64,000 bases of DNA from Linum tenue (GCA_946122785.1 CAMGYJ010000002.1:17458492-17522491); one strand, 5' to 3'; shown: positions 22,546 through 33,439, numbered from the stretch's first letter. Translations and numbers: made by a program. Notes: generated by a model from the letters alone, not told the origin.

Positions 22546-25222
22546 ATGTCCGGCGTCAACAACAACAACGAGGCCGAGGTCGTGCAAGGCGAAGAAGGTA
22601 ATTTCTCCCCTCTCTCGCACACTTCTTCTGACCGTTCCGGTGACGGGGACGGTGGTTCTGGGGGTTGGGATGACGGGTCTGACGGCGGACGTGACGGTGG
22701 CGACGGTGGGATTCCGGCGACGCCGTCATACAATGCCAGGTCCGGCGACGGTGTCGGAAGCTCCTCCGACGTGGGTGATATTCCCTCCGGCAGTGGGGAA
22801 GCCATGCAGCAGGCTCGGGGAGTGATGATCATCCGGCGTAATCCGGGTGGTCGACCGGTAGGGGCCGATGAAGTCATCGACGATGAGGTCACCGACGATG
22901 AAGTCGTCGATGATGAGGCCGCGGATGAGATGGCGCAAGGAGATATTGATGCGCAATTCGCGCCGCGCGCCATTGAGCGCGTTTCCGAAGCATTTGCCCG
23001 TCTGGGGCCGCAAGGCGTCGGCGCGACCTACCGTGTGATCGAGTGGGCCGAGATGTGGGGCGATCAGCCGGCGCCCTCGGACAACCTTAAGCGCGGACCC
23101 GAGCACTCCTCAACATACGACGTGGACGACGTGGAGGAGTTGGTCCGCGGGCTGGGCTTGCCCCCCCATTGGGAGTACGCTGCCCCGTCAGTGCGCAGCA
23201 TGGTGGGCAACTGCCCCCCTGGTTGGTTCGGCGTGTACACGGAATACTGGGTGATGGGGTTCAAGTTCCCCATCGATCCGCTGTTGTGCGCGATCTATGA
23301 GCGCCTCAAGTGTTCCGTCGGGCGGCTCTCTCCTTCAGTCATCATGCACGCGAGCTGCCTCCGTCTCGCGTGCAAAAGGCTCAACATCGAGCCTACGTAT
23401 GGCTTGTTCAGGAAGATGTACAAAATCAAGGAGCCCACCAGGGTGAGCGACTGTCTTTCCATCCAGCGGCGCGACCACCGCCCCGAGGGTTTTGTGTATG
23501 GCTCGCCCAAGCTGAAGAAAACCTGGTTCGAGGAATTCTTCTATGTTAAGCCTACCCCCGGGCAATGGGCCAGCGGGACCATGGCGGAGCCCACCTCCTG
23601 GGAGAAGGGCAGTACGCATGGGTTCGAGTCGGACGTCGGGTTCTACGTCGGGCTGAACGACGAATATGAGGCTTGCATGCCTCATCGCATCAATTTATAC
23701 ACCAAGGGAGTCCGCGAGGCCTGCTTGGAGGAGCTGTTTGGGGATGGTTAGTTATATTTTCTTTCCTTTGTATTCTATCTTATTAACCGCTCTCTTACGA
23801 CTTATTGGCGCAGGTGTTGATTTCTCCAACATTGCCAGTATGATGTCGGTGGATGACGTCGCGCCCCGCGCTGACAAGAAGAAGAAGAAGAAGAATGTCG
23901 CGGCGCCTAAAGTTCCGAAGCGGAAGGATATCGAGCAGCCGGCCGCGCAGGCTGTCGAGAGGCCCCGCAAGACGATTCGCATCGTGGAGCCGACTCCTCT
24001 GGCGGTGAAGCAGACGCCTGCCGCGGTGAAGCAGACGCCTGCCACGCAGCAGCTGACCGCCGCACAGCAGCTGTCCTTAGCATTGTCGCAGCCGGAGGCA
24101 ACGGTGACCAGACCCGCTCGTCGGGATGGGAGCGGAGCGAGCAGCTCCTCCGGGGCAACCACCACTGCTGCCCCCGCTAGCGCTACTCCCACTACCGCCG
24201 CCGTCCACCAAGTTCGTGACGTGCGGATTCATACGGCGGCGGCGTGCAACCTGGTCTCCGCCAATCATGCGCTCCGGGCGATCGGGCCCGTTCTCACCGT
24301 TCCTCCGCGGGTGAAGGAGACAGACCCCCTCCATGATCTGGCGCAGATCCACTTCGCGGTAAGCCCTAGTTAGATCCCCGTAGTTTAGGTTTTACCTTCC
24401 TCTCTTCTCTTCCGTTTTCCTTTTTATTGCCATCGCATTTGGCTAAGGCTCGTGGCGTTGTAGGGTCTGTCGGCGACATTCCGAGCTCAGCAAGAGCGCG
24501 CCGCGATGCGCGCAAAGATGAAGGCTGACGAGGCGCAGATCGTCCAGCTGGAGGGGAAGGTGCTGGGGGCAAACAACCGGGCTGAAGACGCGACATCCAA
24601 AGCCAATGAGGCGTTGGAGTCGCTCGGCCTCTTGCAGAGCCGGTTGGCCGCGGATGTGGAAGCGGCCAAAGAGAAGGTGCGGAACGAAGAGCGCTCCGCC
24701 CTCCGGGAAGAATTGGAAGCCTCCTTCTCTGAGAAGTTGCGCAAGGCTCGCGAGGACTTCCAGAAGGAGAAGGACGACCTGGTCCGCCTTCATACCGTCG
24801 CGAAGGCTGAGGCCGTTCGCGCAGCCGAGGTCGCGGCTATCCGCCAGTTCAAGTCTTCCCAACCTTTCGGGAAGATCATGGCGGATGCCATGACCAAGGC
24901 CGTGATAGCGGTCGGCAAGAAGGTTCGCCCCGAGAATCCAGGGATGCAGTGGGATACTCGCGACATGGTCCAGCACGTCAAGTCCTGGATCAGCGGGAAG
25001 CGTCCTTTGGATTCCGACTCCGAATCCGAGGAAGAGGAGGAAGAGGAGGAGGAAGAGGGGGAGCGCCGGGAGGAGGTAGATCGTCCGGCCGGGGAGGAGG
25101 TTACAGGCGCCAGGAGGGATGGCGAGGTGGCCGATGAAGACGAGGATGAGGAAGAGGAGAGCCCCTTGGTGCGTCGCAAGTCAAGCAAGGAGGACGAGCA
25201 GCCCAACGCTGGCTCTGCCTAA
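22546..25222 (+). CDS. Antisense accessory gene of the Tat element (gypsy-type Transposase_28-like, coiled coil)
   Basis: Three exons are inferred: 22546-23746, 23814-24358 and 24464-25222. Introns of 67 and 105 bp have GT...AG ends, and the spliced length of 2505 bp is an exact multiple of three, giving 834 residues. The start is the first ATG, since the open frame upstream begins only at TTG. Exon 1 has an acidic, glycine-rich N-terminus, then a region (about residues 195-330) with PPGWFGVYTEYWVMGFKFPI, resembling the putative gypsy-type transposon domain (Transposase_28). Exon 2 begins with a lysine run (DKKKKKKN), then a low-complexity alanine/threonine linker. Exon 3 is a long alpha-helical coiled coil ending in a glutamate/aspartate-rich tail. 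Function is unknown. The lysine run suggests nuclear entry and the coiled coil suggests multimerisation. The gene converges with gag-pol and has no visible break. Confidence 0.8.
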
Positions 25223-25439
25223 GTGTCGCCCAGTTTTTCCTTAGCTGTTGTCATTGTTTATCCATGTGTAATTGCGAACAAGATTACTGCTGCTTCTATG
25301 ATTATGCCAAGTGACCCTCGATTGTGATTGCTCCTTTCTCTCTTTGCTCTTTAACTATTTGCTTGACAATTTTGCGTGCGGGGATGGGCATTTGTTTCGT
25401 TTTCTTGCGCGGAGGGTGCGCGGACTGGGTGAGCGCGGA

Positions 25440-25925
25440 TAGTGTTGGGTTATCGTTAGCTCTTCGCTCTTTCGGACTAGGCGCGCATAGTACTGGACTA
25501 TTGCTAATTTTTGTTCTTTCGAACCATGTCCTTTTGCGCGAATAGTGCTGGACTATTGCTAATTTTTGTTCTTTCGAACCATGCCCTTTTGCGCGAATAG
25601 TGCTGGACTATTGCTAATTTTTGTTCTTTCGAACCATGTCCTTTTGCGCGAATAGTGCTGGACTATTGCTAATTTTTGTTCTTTCGAACCATGTCCTTTT
25701 GCGCGAATAGTGCTGGACTATTGCTAATTTTTGTTCTTTCGAACCATGTCCTTTTGCGCGAATAGTGCTGGACTATTGCTAATTTTTGTTCTTTCGAACC
25801 ATGTCCTTTTGCGCGAATAGTGCTGGACTATTGCTAATTTTTGTTCTTTCGAACCATGTCCTTTTGCGCGAATAGTGCTGGACTATTGCTAATTTTTGTT
25901 CTTTCGAACCATGTCCTTTTATTTA
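25440..25925. repeat. 55-bp tandem repeat between the two Tat genes
   Basis: A 55-bp unit, containing gcgcgaatagtgctggacta and ttgctaatttttgttctttc, is repeated about eight times with almost no divergence after a more degenerate first copy at 25440-25500. It fills the gap between the 3' ends of the antisense gene (25222) and gag-pol (25960). Tandem repeats in the 3' region of Tat and Ogre-type elements are known as seeds of plant satellite DNA. Confidence 0.95.
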
Positions 25926-25959
25926 TTGCGCTAATGCGCTGTTACAAACGTGGTACACG

Positions 25960-28900
25960 TTAATCGGCACGATGGTATTTCCTTAGATTCTGTGCGTTCC
26001 ATGTTCTTGGAATCTTGTTGCCCCCCAATTCGCTGAGTTTGAATGTGTTGGCGCCCACCACTTCGCGAATTAAGTAAGGACCTTCCCACGTCGAGGCGAG
26101 CTTCCCGTGCCTGGGGTCGGGGCGGAAGTTCCGCCGCAATACTTTGTCGCCCAGGATCAACTTGTGGGGGACCAGCTTCGCGTTGTGGTACTTGGCTACC
26201 TGTTCTTTCATTGCAGCTAGCCTGATGGCTGCCAACTCGCGCCTTTCTTGCGACAATTCGAGCTCTAGTAGGCGCGCCTCGTCGTTTGCTTCCTCGCTGT
26301 ACCCGGTGATCCGGTAGGTCGGTATTGTCGTCTCGATGGGGATCACCGCGTCAGTGCCATACGTGAGGGCGAAGGGGGTTTCGCCTGTAGCCACTTTGTA
26401 TGTAGTGCGGTGCGCCCATAGCACCGTGTGTAGCTCGTCCGCCCAATTGCCCTTGGCCTCATTCAGGCGAGTGTGGAGGCCATGTAGGATTGCCTTGTTG
26501 GAGGACTCTGCTTGGCCGTTGGCTTGGGGGTAAGCGACCGACGCGAATCTTGCAATGGTCCCCACCTCGTCGCAAAAGTCTATCACGTCTGCGCAATCGA
26601 ACTGCTTCCCATGGTCGAAGACGAGTGCATTTGGGACCCCGAAGCGTGACAAAATGTTGTTGCGCAAGAAACGCGTTACCTGTTGTGCCGTTATGGATGC
26701 CAGTGCCTCGGCCTCGATCCACTTAGTGAAGTAATCCACTGCCACGATTATGTATTTGCGCTTCCCTTTTGCTGTTGGGAAAGGGCCCAAGAGATCGACT
26801 CCCCATTGCGCGAAAGGCCATGGGCTCAAGTTGCCTTGGAGCTCGGTGGCCGGCAAGTGGTGTTGGCGCGCATTGACTTGGCATTTGTGGCATTGGTCCG
26901 CGTAATTCTTCGTATCCTTCTTAATCCTCGGCCAGTAGTAGCCATGCAGGAGGATGGTGCGCTCCATGCTGCGTGGCCCTGCGTGCATCGCGCACAACCC
27001 CTCATGCAGCTCGCGCACCAAATCTTGTGCCTCCTCTTGCCCGATGCATTTGAGGTAGACGCCCGAGTATGATCTTCGGAACAGGTTCCCTTCGATGAGT
27101 GTGCACCGAGCTGCCTTTTGCCTTAGCGCCCAAGCTTGCTTAGGGTCTTCCGGCACCGTCCCATCTTGGAGGTATTCCACAATTGGGTGTCTCCAGTCTT
27201 CGTTTGTCATGAGCTGTGTTGTGTTGACTGCTGATTCCGAAGGGGTATCCTCTTCTTCCTTTTGAACGGACACGAGCCGCGTGGACTCGAAGTCGGTGGC
27301 CGTCGCCAGTTTAGATAGTGCGTCAGCATGCGCATTCTCCTCCCTTGGGATCTGCGCATATGTTACTGCTTCGAACGTTGCCGCTCTCACTTTGACGCGT
27401 TCCATGTAGTGTGCCAGGGCGTCCTCCTTTGCGTCGAACGCGCCGTTCAGCTGGTTGACTGCCAAGGAGGAGTCGGAGAGTATCCGTATCGTTCTTGCCC
27501 CTAGGTCGTGAGCGGCTGTCATCCCCGCCAAGATGGCCTCGTATTCCGCGGCGTTGTTTGTCTTCAACGCCCGGAACCTGATTGCGATCTCGTGCACCAC
27601 GCCAGTAGGTGTGCGCACCACAACCCCTGCCCCGGCGCCGTGTTTGCTCGCCGCTCCATCGACATAGACTTCCCAGACGCCCTCCGGTGTTGTTTCGAGG
27701 GTTACCCCCTCTGCAATGAAGTCTGCGAGGATTTGTGCCTTTATCGCTGGTCTTGGCGCGTACTGAATGTCGTACTCCGACAGCTCGACCGCCCATTTGA
27801 CCATGCGCCCCGACACTTCCATCGATGTCAGAATCTTTTTTAGCGGGAGGTTTGTCAGGACGGTGATCTGGTGCGCTTGGAAGTACGGGCGTAGTTTCTG
27901 CGACGCGCTCACGAGCGCCAAGGCAGCCTTCTCGATCGAGGAGTATCTTGTTTCTGCGCTGACAAGAGTGCGCGAGGTGTAATACACCGGTCGCTCGGTC
28001 CTGCCGTCTCTTCGAGATATTAGCACCGCACTCACGGCCCTTGTTGACACGGCGAGATACAAGAAAAGTTTTTCATTAAGCTTGGGGGCCGTTAGTACAG
28101 GGGGAGATACAAGATACGCCTTTAGCTCTTGGAACGCTGCTTCGCATTCTGGAGTCCATGCGAAGCGCGCCCCGTTCTTGAGCGTTTGGAAGAAGGGCGC
28201 GCACTTGTCGGCAGATCGCGGTATGAACCTCCCCAGCGCCGCTATTTTGCCATTTAGAGACTGGATTTCCAGCGCGTTCCGGGGCGCCCGCAGCTGTTGG
28301 ACTGCGGTGATTTGCTTTGGGTCGACCTCTATGCCGCGCTTGGTTATCATGAACCCGAGGAACTTCCCCGCTTCCGCTCCGAAAACACACTTGAGTGGGT
28401 TGAGGCGAAGGCTGTGTTGGCGGAGAGCTTCGAAAGTCTCGCGCAGGTCCTGCAGGTGTGACTTGCCCGCTTTCGTTTTGACGATGAGGTCGTCTACATA
28501 TGCCTCGATGTTCCGCCCGATCTGTCGCGAGAAGACCGTGTCAATCATTCTCTGATATGTCGCGCCCGCGTTCTTTAACCCGAACGGCATCCCCACAAAG
28601 CAGAAGTTCCCAAACGGTGTCATGAACGACGTCTTTTCTTCGTCTTCCACTGACATGGGGATCTGGTGGTACCCGGAGAACATGTCGAGGAAGGATAACG
28701 TCTCGTGATCTGCGGTTGCGTCGATCAGTTGGTCGATGCGCGGCAGTGGATAAGGGTCTCCTGGGCACACTCTGTTGATCGTGGTGTAGTCGACGCACAT
28801 CCGCCAGGCCCCTGATGATTTCTTGACCAATACCACATTTGCCAACCACTTTGGATATTTTACGGGTCGGATTAGCCCGGCTGCCAGTAGGCGCGTCACC

Positions 28901-31272
28901 TCCTCTTCTATCGCCTTTAGCTTATCGCCCGTGAAGGACCTCCGCCCCTGTTGCCTTGGCTCTGCGTTGGCTGGCACTGCAAGGCTATGTTGGGCTACCT
29001 CCCTGGGCACTCCTGGCATGTCTTCCGTGCACCACGCGAACAGTTCCTTGTACTCCTTCAGCAGTGCCACGAGCGGCTCGATTGCGTCACTGCTGACGTG
29101 AGTGGAAATGCGTATCTTCCTGGTCGGCTCAGCTGGATCTAGCGCGACCTCAAAATCGGAATCCATCGACTCCGGTCGGGGTTCTTCCGCCCTTGTGTCG
29201 ACGATGTTGGTTTGTCGAGTCACGACGCGATCTTCCCATGTCGTTCCCCGGGCTTCTCCCACTCCTCTCTGTGTTGGGAACTTGAGTTTCTGGTGGCAGG
29301 TTGATGGGAGAGCCAGGAACTTCGCAAGGAATGGCCGGCCTAGAATGCCGTTGTGCGCCGATTCGCAATCGACAATCGTGAATTCTACCTGTTTTGAGGC
29401 GCGAGGCTCCTGGTCGCCGACCACCACAGGGAGGGTGACCACTCCAATGACCGGGACTTTAGTCCCGGAGAAGCCCACTAGGTTGCCATGCGCGCGCCTG
29501 ATTAGGCGCCGGTCGATGTCCATTTTGTCAATGGTACTCTGGAAGAGGATGTCAGCCGCGCTACCTCCGTCTACCAGGAGGCGGTGGGTCTTGCAGGCGG
29601 AGATTAGCGCGGTGATAATGAGCGGCTCCTCTGATGGGGTTCCTTGTGGGAATTCCGCGTCGTCGAAGCTCAGGTTGAACCTTGCCGGCGCGTCGGTGGT
29701 CGCGCACTCCATCGCGCGCTCCCGTTTGGTTTTCTTCTGGGGGCGGTCTCCTTCGACCGTCACCACCCCAATTTCCTTGCGCACTACATATGCGCCCGTG
29801 TCATCGTTATATTCAGCTTGGGGCGGTGGCGGCGGCGGGTGCTGTGGGTGCTCAACTTGTTCTTTTTTCACGTGAACAAACTCGGTCAGCAGCCCTCGCT
29901 GTATGAGGCCCTCTATTTCGTACCTCAGGTCTCGGCACTCTTCTGTTCGGTGCCCCGTTGCTCTGTGGAATTCACAATGCCTATGTGGATCGCGCATGTA
30001 GGGTTGGGATTTCAACGGGGCAGGCCAGTTGATCTTGTAACCCTTCTCGCGAAGGACATGGAACACATTCCTCATTGAGTCATTAAGGGGAGTGTAGGCG
30101 TTATGCGCGCGCCTGTCCGGCGATCGGCCGCGTTGCGCCTGCTCTGGTGGGGGAGGAGGGGCACGCTTCGGGCCACTGTGCATCTGTAGCAAGTGGTCTC
30201 GTGGGATCACGGCTGGAGGCTGACGACGCGCCTGTTCTTCTCGTGGCATTTTCGCCGGCTCAAAGCGCCTGACGGACCCTGCCCCCAAGGTTTCTTCCAA
30301 CGTGATCGCCTTTTCGATCTTCATCTCCAACTCTGTCGATAGCGTGACGGGTCTCTTGGCCAACGCCCGCTTGAGCTCCATATTGTTGGTGGCCTCCATG
30401 AGGTGATGGGCGGCTGTTTCGGGGGTGAGGTCGCGGACGGCCATTGCTATCCTGGACCATCTGGCATAGAAAGTTCTCAGGTTTTCTCCATCCTTTTGCC
30501 TGATATCTATCAGGGCCTTGAGGTGAAGCGGGCGCCGTTTCTGGGACGCAAACTTCGTTGTGAACAGGAGTATGAACTCCTCGAATGAGTGGATGATTCC
30601 ATTTGGGAGGCGGTTGTACCAGTCGAGGCATATGCCGGTGAATGTCGACGGGAAGGTTCTGCATAGCGCGGCGTTGGAGTTGGTCTGGAGTTGCATACGC
30701 AGGCAAAAAGTGCTTACATGGTCTTCCGGGTCGGTCGTGCCGTTGTATGTCGGGAGGGCGGGCGTCGCTCCTGTTAGGTTCTCCGCCATTATCTGCGCGC
30801 TCAGCGGCTGGTGAAGGACTCTTTTTGCCGGGTTGGGTCGGTACTGCGGAGACAGATGTTGCTCTAAGAAGCTGAGGTCTGCCCGCTCTGGTGGCTCGAT
30901 CCCCGGCGCTTCGCACGCGGGGAGTTCCGTCGCCCCGTGTTGGGGTGGCTGGGCTGTCCCCGACGTTTCTCCCAAAGCCTGTTGTGGCGCTACCGCCAAG
31001 GTTCGTCGAGGCGCGTCCGCCACCGCACCGGTCGCTGCCGCGCTATCCCTGCTCATCATGAGCGCGATAACTTGGCTCATTTGTTTCTGCATGTCGGCTA
31101 TGACGTCGTTTTGCTTTCTCACTAGATCCCTCATTTCTCTTGCCGTCAGTTCGGGCTCTTCTTCTTCAATGAGCACGGCGCTGAGGTTGCTGGCTTCCGC
31201 GAACATCCTCGGGTCGGTCATTGCCTTGACTGGTGTTGCTTGGTCAGGCTGGTCGTGGTTGTGCTCTGCCAT
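25960..31272 (-). CDS. Tat-type gag-pol polyprotein
   Basis: The 1770-codon frame is intact. The ATG at 31272 is preferred because the frame upstream runs into the LTR and starts only at TTG. In order it encodes a gag capsid region (FEEFILLFTTKFASQKRRPL, near residue 250); a C-x2-H-x4-H-x4-C zinc motif near residue 432; an aspartic protease (LLVDGGSAADIL, near 561); reverse transcriptase with catalytic YVDD near 924; a first RNase H; and a second, archaeal-type RNase H beginning WEVYVDGAAS near 1200, with NAAEYEA, LSDSS and ADALSK. The integrase has an HHCC finger and a catalytic core that includes VFDHGKQF near 1552 and GQAESSNKA. No chromodomain follows. The double RNase H is diagnostic of the Tat lineage. 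Transcription would start in the right LTR (TATAAATA at 31524-31531, minus strand). Confidence 0.95.
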   Translation of the reverse strand: MAEHNHDQPDQATPVKAMTDPRMFAEASNLSAVLIEEEEPELTAREMRDLVRKQNDVIADMQKQMSQVIALMMSRDSAAATGAVADAPRRTLAVAPQQALGETSGTAQPPQHGATELPACEAPGIEPPERADLSFLEQHLSPQYRPNPAKRVLHQPLSAQIMAENLTGATPALPTYNGTTDPEDHVSTFCLRMQLQTNSNAALCRTFPSTFTGICLDWYNRLPNGIIHSFEEFILLFTTKFASQKRRPLHLKALIDIRQKDGENLRTFYARWSRIAMAVRDLTPETAAHHLMEATNNMELKRALAKRPVTLSTELEMKIEKAITLEETLGAGSVRRFEPAKMPREEQARRQPPAVIPRDHLLQMHSGPKRAPPPPPEQAQRGRSPDRRAHNAYTPLNDSMRNVFHVLREKGYKINWPAPLKSQPYMRDPHRHCEFHRATGHRTEECRDLRYEIEGLIQRGLLTEFVHVKKEQVEHPQHPPPPPPQAEYNDDTGAYVVRKEIGVVTVEGDRPQKKTKRERAMECATTDAPARFNLSFDDAEFPQGTPSEEPLIITALISACKTHRLLVDGGSAADILFQSTIDKMDIDRRLIRRAHGNLVGFSGTKVPVIGVVTLPVVVGDQEPRASKQVEFTIVDCESAHNGILGRPFLAKFLALPSTCHQKLKFPTQRGVGEARGTTWEDRVVTRQTNIVDTRAEEPRPESMDSDFEVALDPAEPTRKIRISTHVSSDAIEPLVALLKEYKELFAWCTEDMPGVPREVAQHSLAVPANAEPRQQGRRSFTGDKLKAIEEEVTRLLAAGLIRPVKYPKWLANVVLVKKSSGAWRMCVDYTTINRVCPGDPYPLPRIDQLIDATADHETLSFLDMFSGYHQIPMSVEDEEKTSFMTPFGNFCFVGMPFGLKNAGATYQRMIDTVFSRQIGRNIEAYVDDLIVKTKAGKSHLQDLRETFEALRQHSLRLNPLKCVFGAEAGKFLGFMITKRGIEVDPKQITAVQQLRAPRNALEIQSLNGKIAALGRFIPRSADKCAPFFQTLKNGARFAWTPECEAAFQELKAYLVSPPVLTAPKLNEKLFLYLAVSTRAVSAVLISRRDGRTERPVYYTSRTLVSAETRYSSIEKAALALVSASQKLRPYFQAHQITVLTNLPLKKILTSMEVSGRMVKWAVELSEYDIQYAPRPAIKAQILADFIAEGVTLETTPEGVWEVYVDGAASKHGAGAGVVVRTPTGVVHEIAIRFRALKTNNAAEYEAILAGMTAAHDLGARTIRILSDSSLAVNQLNGAFDAKEDALAHYMERVKVRAATFEAVTYAQIPREENAHADALSKLATATDFESTRLVSVQKEEEDTPSESAVNTTQLMTNEDWRHPIVEYLQDGTVPEDPKQAWALRQKAARCTLIEGNLFRRSYSGVYLKCIGQEEAQDLVRELHEGLCAMHAGPRSMERTILLHGYYWPRIKKDTKNYADQCHKCQVNARQHHLPATELQGNLSPWPFAQWGVDLLGPFPTAKGKRKYIIVAVDYFTKWIEAEALASITAQQVTRFLRNNILSRFGVPNALVFDHGKQFDCADVIDFCDEVGTIARFASVAYPQANGQAESSNKAILHGLHTRLNEAKGNWADELHTVLWAHRTTYKVATGETPFALTYGTDAVIPIETTIPTYRITGYSEEANDEARLLELELSQERRELAAIRLAAMKEQVAKYHNAKLVPHKLILGDKVLRRNFRPDPRHGKLASTWEGPYLIREVVGANTFKLSELGGNKIPRTWNAQNLRKYHRAD

Positions 31273-31300
31273 CGGGGGATTTTCTTTAGCGTTTCTCCTT

Positions 31301-31319
31301 GGCCCCACGGTGGGCGCCA
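31301..31319 (-). other. Primer-binding site of the Tat element
   Basis: Two bases inside the 5' LTR the minus strand reads TGGCGCCCACCGTGGGGCC. It starts with TGG as primer sites do. I did not assign the priming tRNA. Confidence 0.7.
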
Positions 31320-31321
31320 AT

Positions 31322-31916
31322 TGTTTGAACCTAACTGAGTGTAGGAGTGAGGTTCGAATGAGAGTTTGGGTCAAGAAGAAACGCGAGCGTCAAGTTCGAT
31401 CGGGGAGATAGGAATTAGAGAGTTGAGCGAGGACCGGAGTCCGAACTTTTAGAAAGAGAAGTAATAGTTATAGAGAGAGAATGGTGAAAAATGCGATCCC
31501 CTCACCCACCGTAGTAAATGCCGTATTTATAGGCTTCGTTGTGGTGGGTGAGTGGTTGACCCAAGTGGGGATACAAGATGTGACAATTGGGATACAATGA
31601 TGTGACCACTGGCACATACTAAGGATTTTAGACCCTGTCCAGGCCATCCCCCTACCTAGGACGTGTCAGAGATTTGCCACTGGCCTTGATGTGACCACTT
31701 CCTGGGGAGGAAAGCTACGCCTCCCTCCTCTCTTGGCTTTGCCTGCGCTACGCTCTTCCTCGGCGCCTGTAACTCACATCGCGCACAAACTCTTCGCGCC
31801 AGGACGTAGTTGACTACGATGAGGTGTCGCGCTCGGGGTCTTCGCGCTGCTATGTCGGAGTCCATCCAGTTGCGTCCGTTCCTTGACGCGGCCAGGCCCG
31901 AGTCACATGCCCAACA
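31322..31916 (-). repeat. 5' LTR of the Tat element
   Basis: It is identical by eye to the LTR at 21092-21686. The minus-strand TATAAATA box at 31524-31531 is the likely promoter for the genomic RNA. Confidence 0.95.
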
Positions 31917-31921
31917 GTAAT

Positions 31922-33439
31922 GTATGGGCGTAATCCTCATACTATATTACTATTAGGTGGGATGTCGCACCTTGTTGCTTGTGGAGATGGCCTATGGGCA
32001 TATATTATGTGGCCAGTTATGGTATTTTGTTAGTATTATTAGTCTAAAATTAATTTTTTTAGCAATATTGATTGAGAAGAGATATATGGCGGTCAACATC
32101 CAATTTGAAAATTTTGAAAGTTGATATTTGCATAAACCCAAGTAGGCCCATTGATTATGGGTAGGGTATGGGTGGCGTATATATGTGTTCGGAAGTTTGT
32201 AGATGAGTTTGGGTAGGATATGGATGTTTACTATCATAATCTACATGTGTATGAGTTGGGTATGGATACCCATTTATTCGAGTGTGTTTTAATTACACAA
32301 TATAAAAATTAGACCTATTTGTAGAGCTTCAAAAGTTCAGGTACTAAAATGTATTACACAAAGATACTAAAGTGTAATGTTTCATCAATATTTTGAGAAC
32401 TTATATGCAAAAAAAAAAGGTTATAAATCTAAAGATCTATTAAGTTTAGGTATCCAACTGTAATTTGCATAGTTGAGGGTTAATTCTTTTTATGGTAATG
32501 TATTTAAGATGATAATTATTTACTTTTTTATATAAAATAGGAAATTATTTATTTGATGTGTATAATTGTGAAAAATTCCATGTATAGTTGTTGAAAATTC
32601 TAGCCCGGGTGGAAAAAAAACTCTCGAGAGTAGCAAAAGGAATACAAACTGGAACTCGCTTAAAATTTCACGTCTTTAAATCTCATAGTGGAAAATGACA
32701 ACTTTCTAATAAGTAATAACCATATATATTTGTTTTTAATTTGACTCTACATTGAGCTGAGTGATTCATGGTTCAATTATTGATTCTATAGACTGTTTGT
32801 CAGTCGTGTATGGACCCGTTCATACTTGTGATTAGAATATATACAAATAGTATACTAATTAGGGTTAGACGAAGAAGGCAAAGAAAGAAATAAAGAAAGT
32901 ATTATGGAAAGCGAGTGAAAAATGAAACAAAGAGGAAGTAGATGATGGAAAGATTTTGATCAATTCTTTTAGTTGACAGTCAATACAACAGTTAACCATT
33001 TTCACCATAGCAATTTATTGACACTTGCTTATGTAGATGTCGCATATTTTGTTACATGCAGTTATTAGAAGTTTGTTTAGTAGTCATAAATGTACTAAAT
33101 GAGTTTATAAATTCGCTCTTGCAATATTTTAGAATCGTCTCTCTTTTATCATTTTTTTAATGTTTCACGTAATGAGTAAATATAAAATGGTTGAATCTTC
33201 TCCTAAAGTTGAGTGATACAACATCTTGTATTGTACAAACTAAATTTATACTTTTATGTTATTGTGGATTGGATTCTCTTATATTAAAATTAAATTTGGG
33301 GTATCAAAATGTAAAATCTACATTATAATGACTAAGTTTTAATTTAATTAAATTTGGGGTATCAAAATGTAATAGTTTAGACAACAGTAACTTCACTTCA
33401 ACTTTATATATATTAATATTAAATTTCTATATTAGGGAG
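31922..33439. other. AT-rich intergenic DNA, no gene seen
   Basis: Only short AT-driven frames are present. A phrase, aaatttggggtatcaaaatgtaa, is repeated at about 33292 and 33351. No element ends or RNA genes are recognisable. Confidence 0.5.

Larger units (their letters stand above)
21092..31916 (-). mobile_element. Young Ty3/gypsy retrotransposon, Tat lineage
   Basis: The 10,825-bp element lies in minus orientation, flanked by the perfect 5-bp duplication GTAAT (21087-21091 and 31917-31921). Its two 595-bp LTRs were compared base by base and no difference was seen. From right to left it carries 5' LTR, primer-binding site, one gag-pol frame (31272-25960), a 55-bp tandem repeat, an oppositely oriented three-exon gene (22546-25222), a purine tract and the 3' LTR. 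Two RNase H domains and no chromodomain place it in the Tat group. Its GC- and CpG-rich composition contrasts sharply with the flanking AT-rich DNA. All visible features are consistent with a recent, possibly still competent insertion. Confidence 0.95.

Noticed and set aside
24443..24976. Long minus-strand frames opposite exon 3 of the antisense gene
   Set aside because: They are mirror frames of the GC-rich coiled-coil coding sequence, lacking domains of their own; the plus-strand reading has matching splice sites and composition.
25440..25925. Regularly spaced 55-bp repeats that could suggest a CRISPR array
   Set aside because: The units are directly adjacent and fully repeated with no variable spacers, they lie inside a plant retrotransposon, and no cas genes are present. 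It is a simple tandem repeat.
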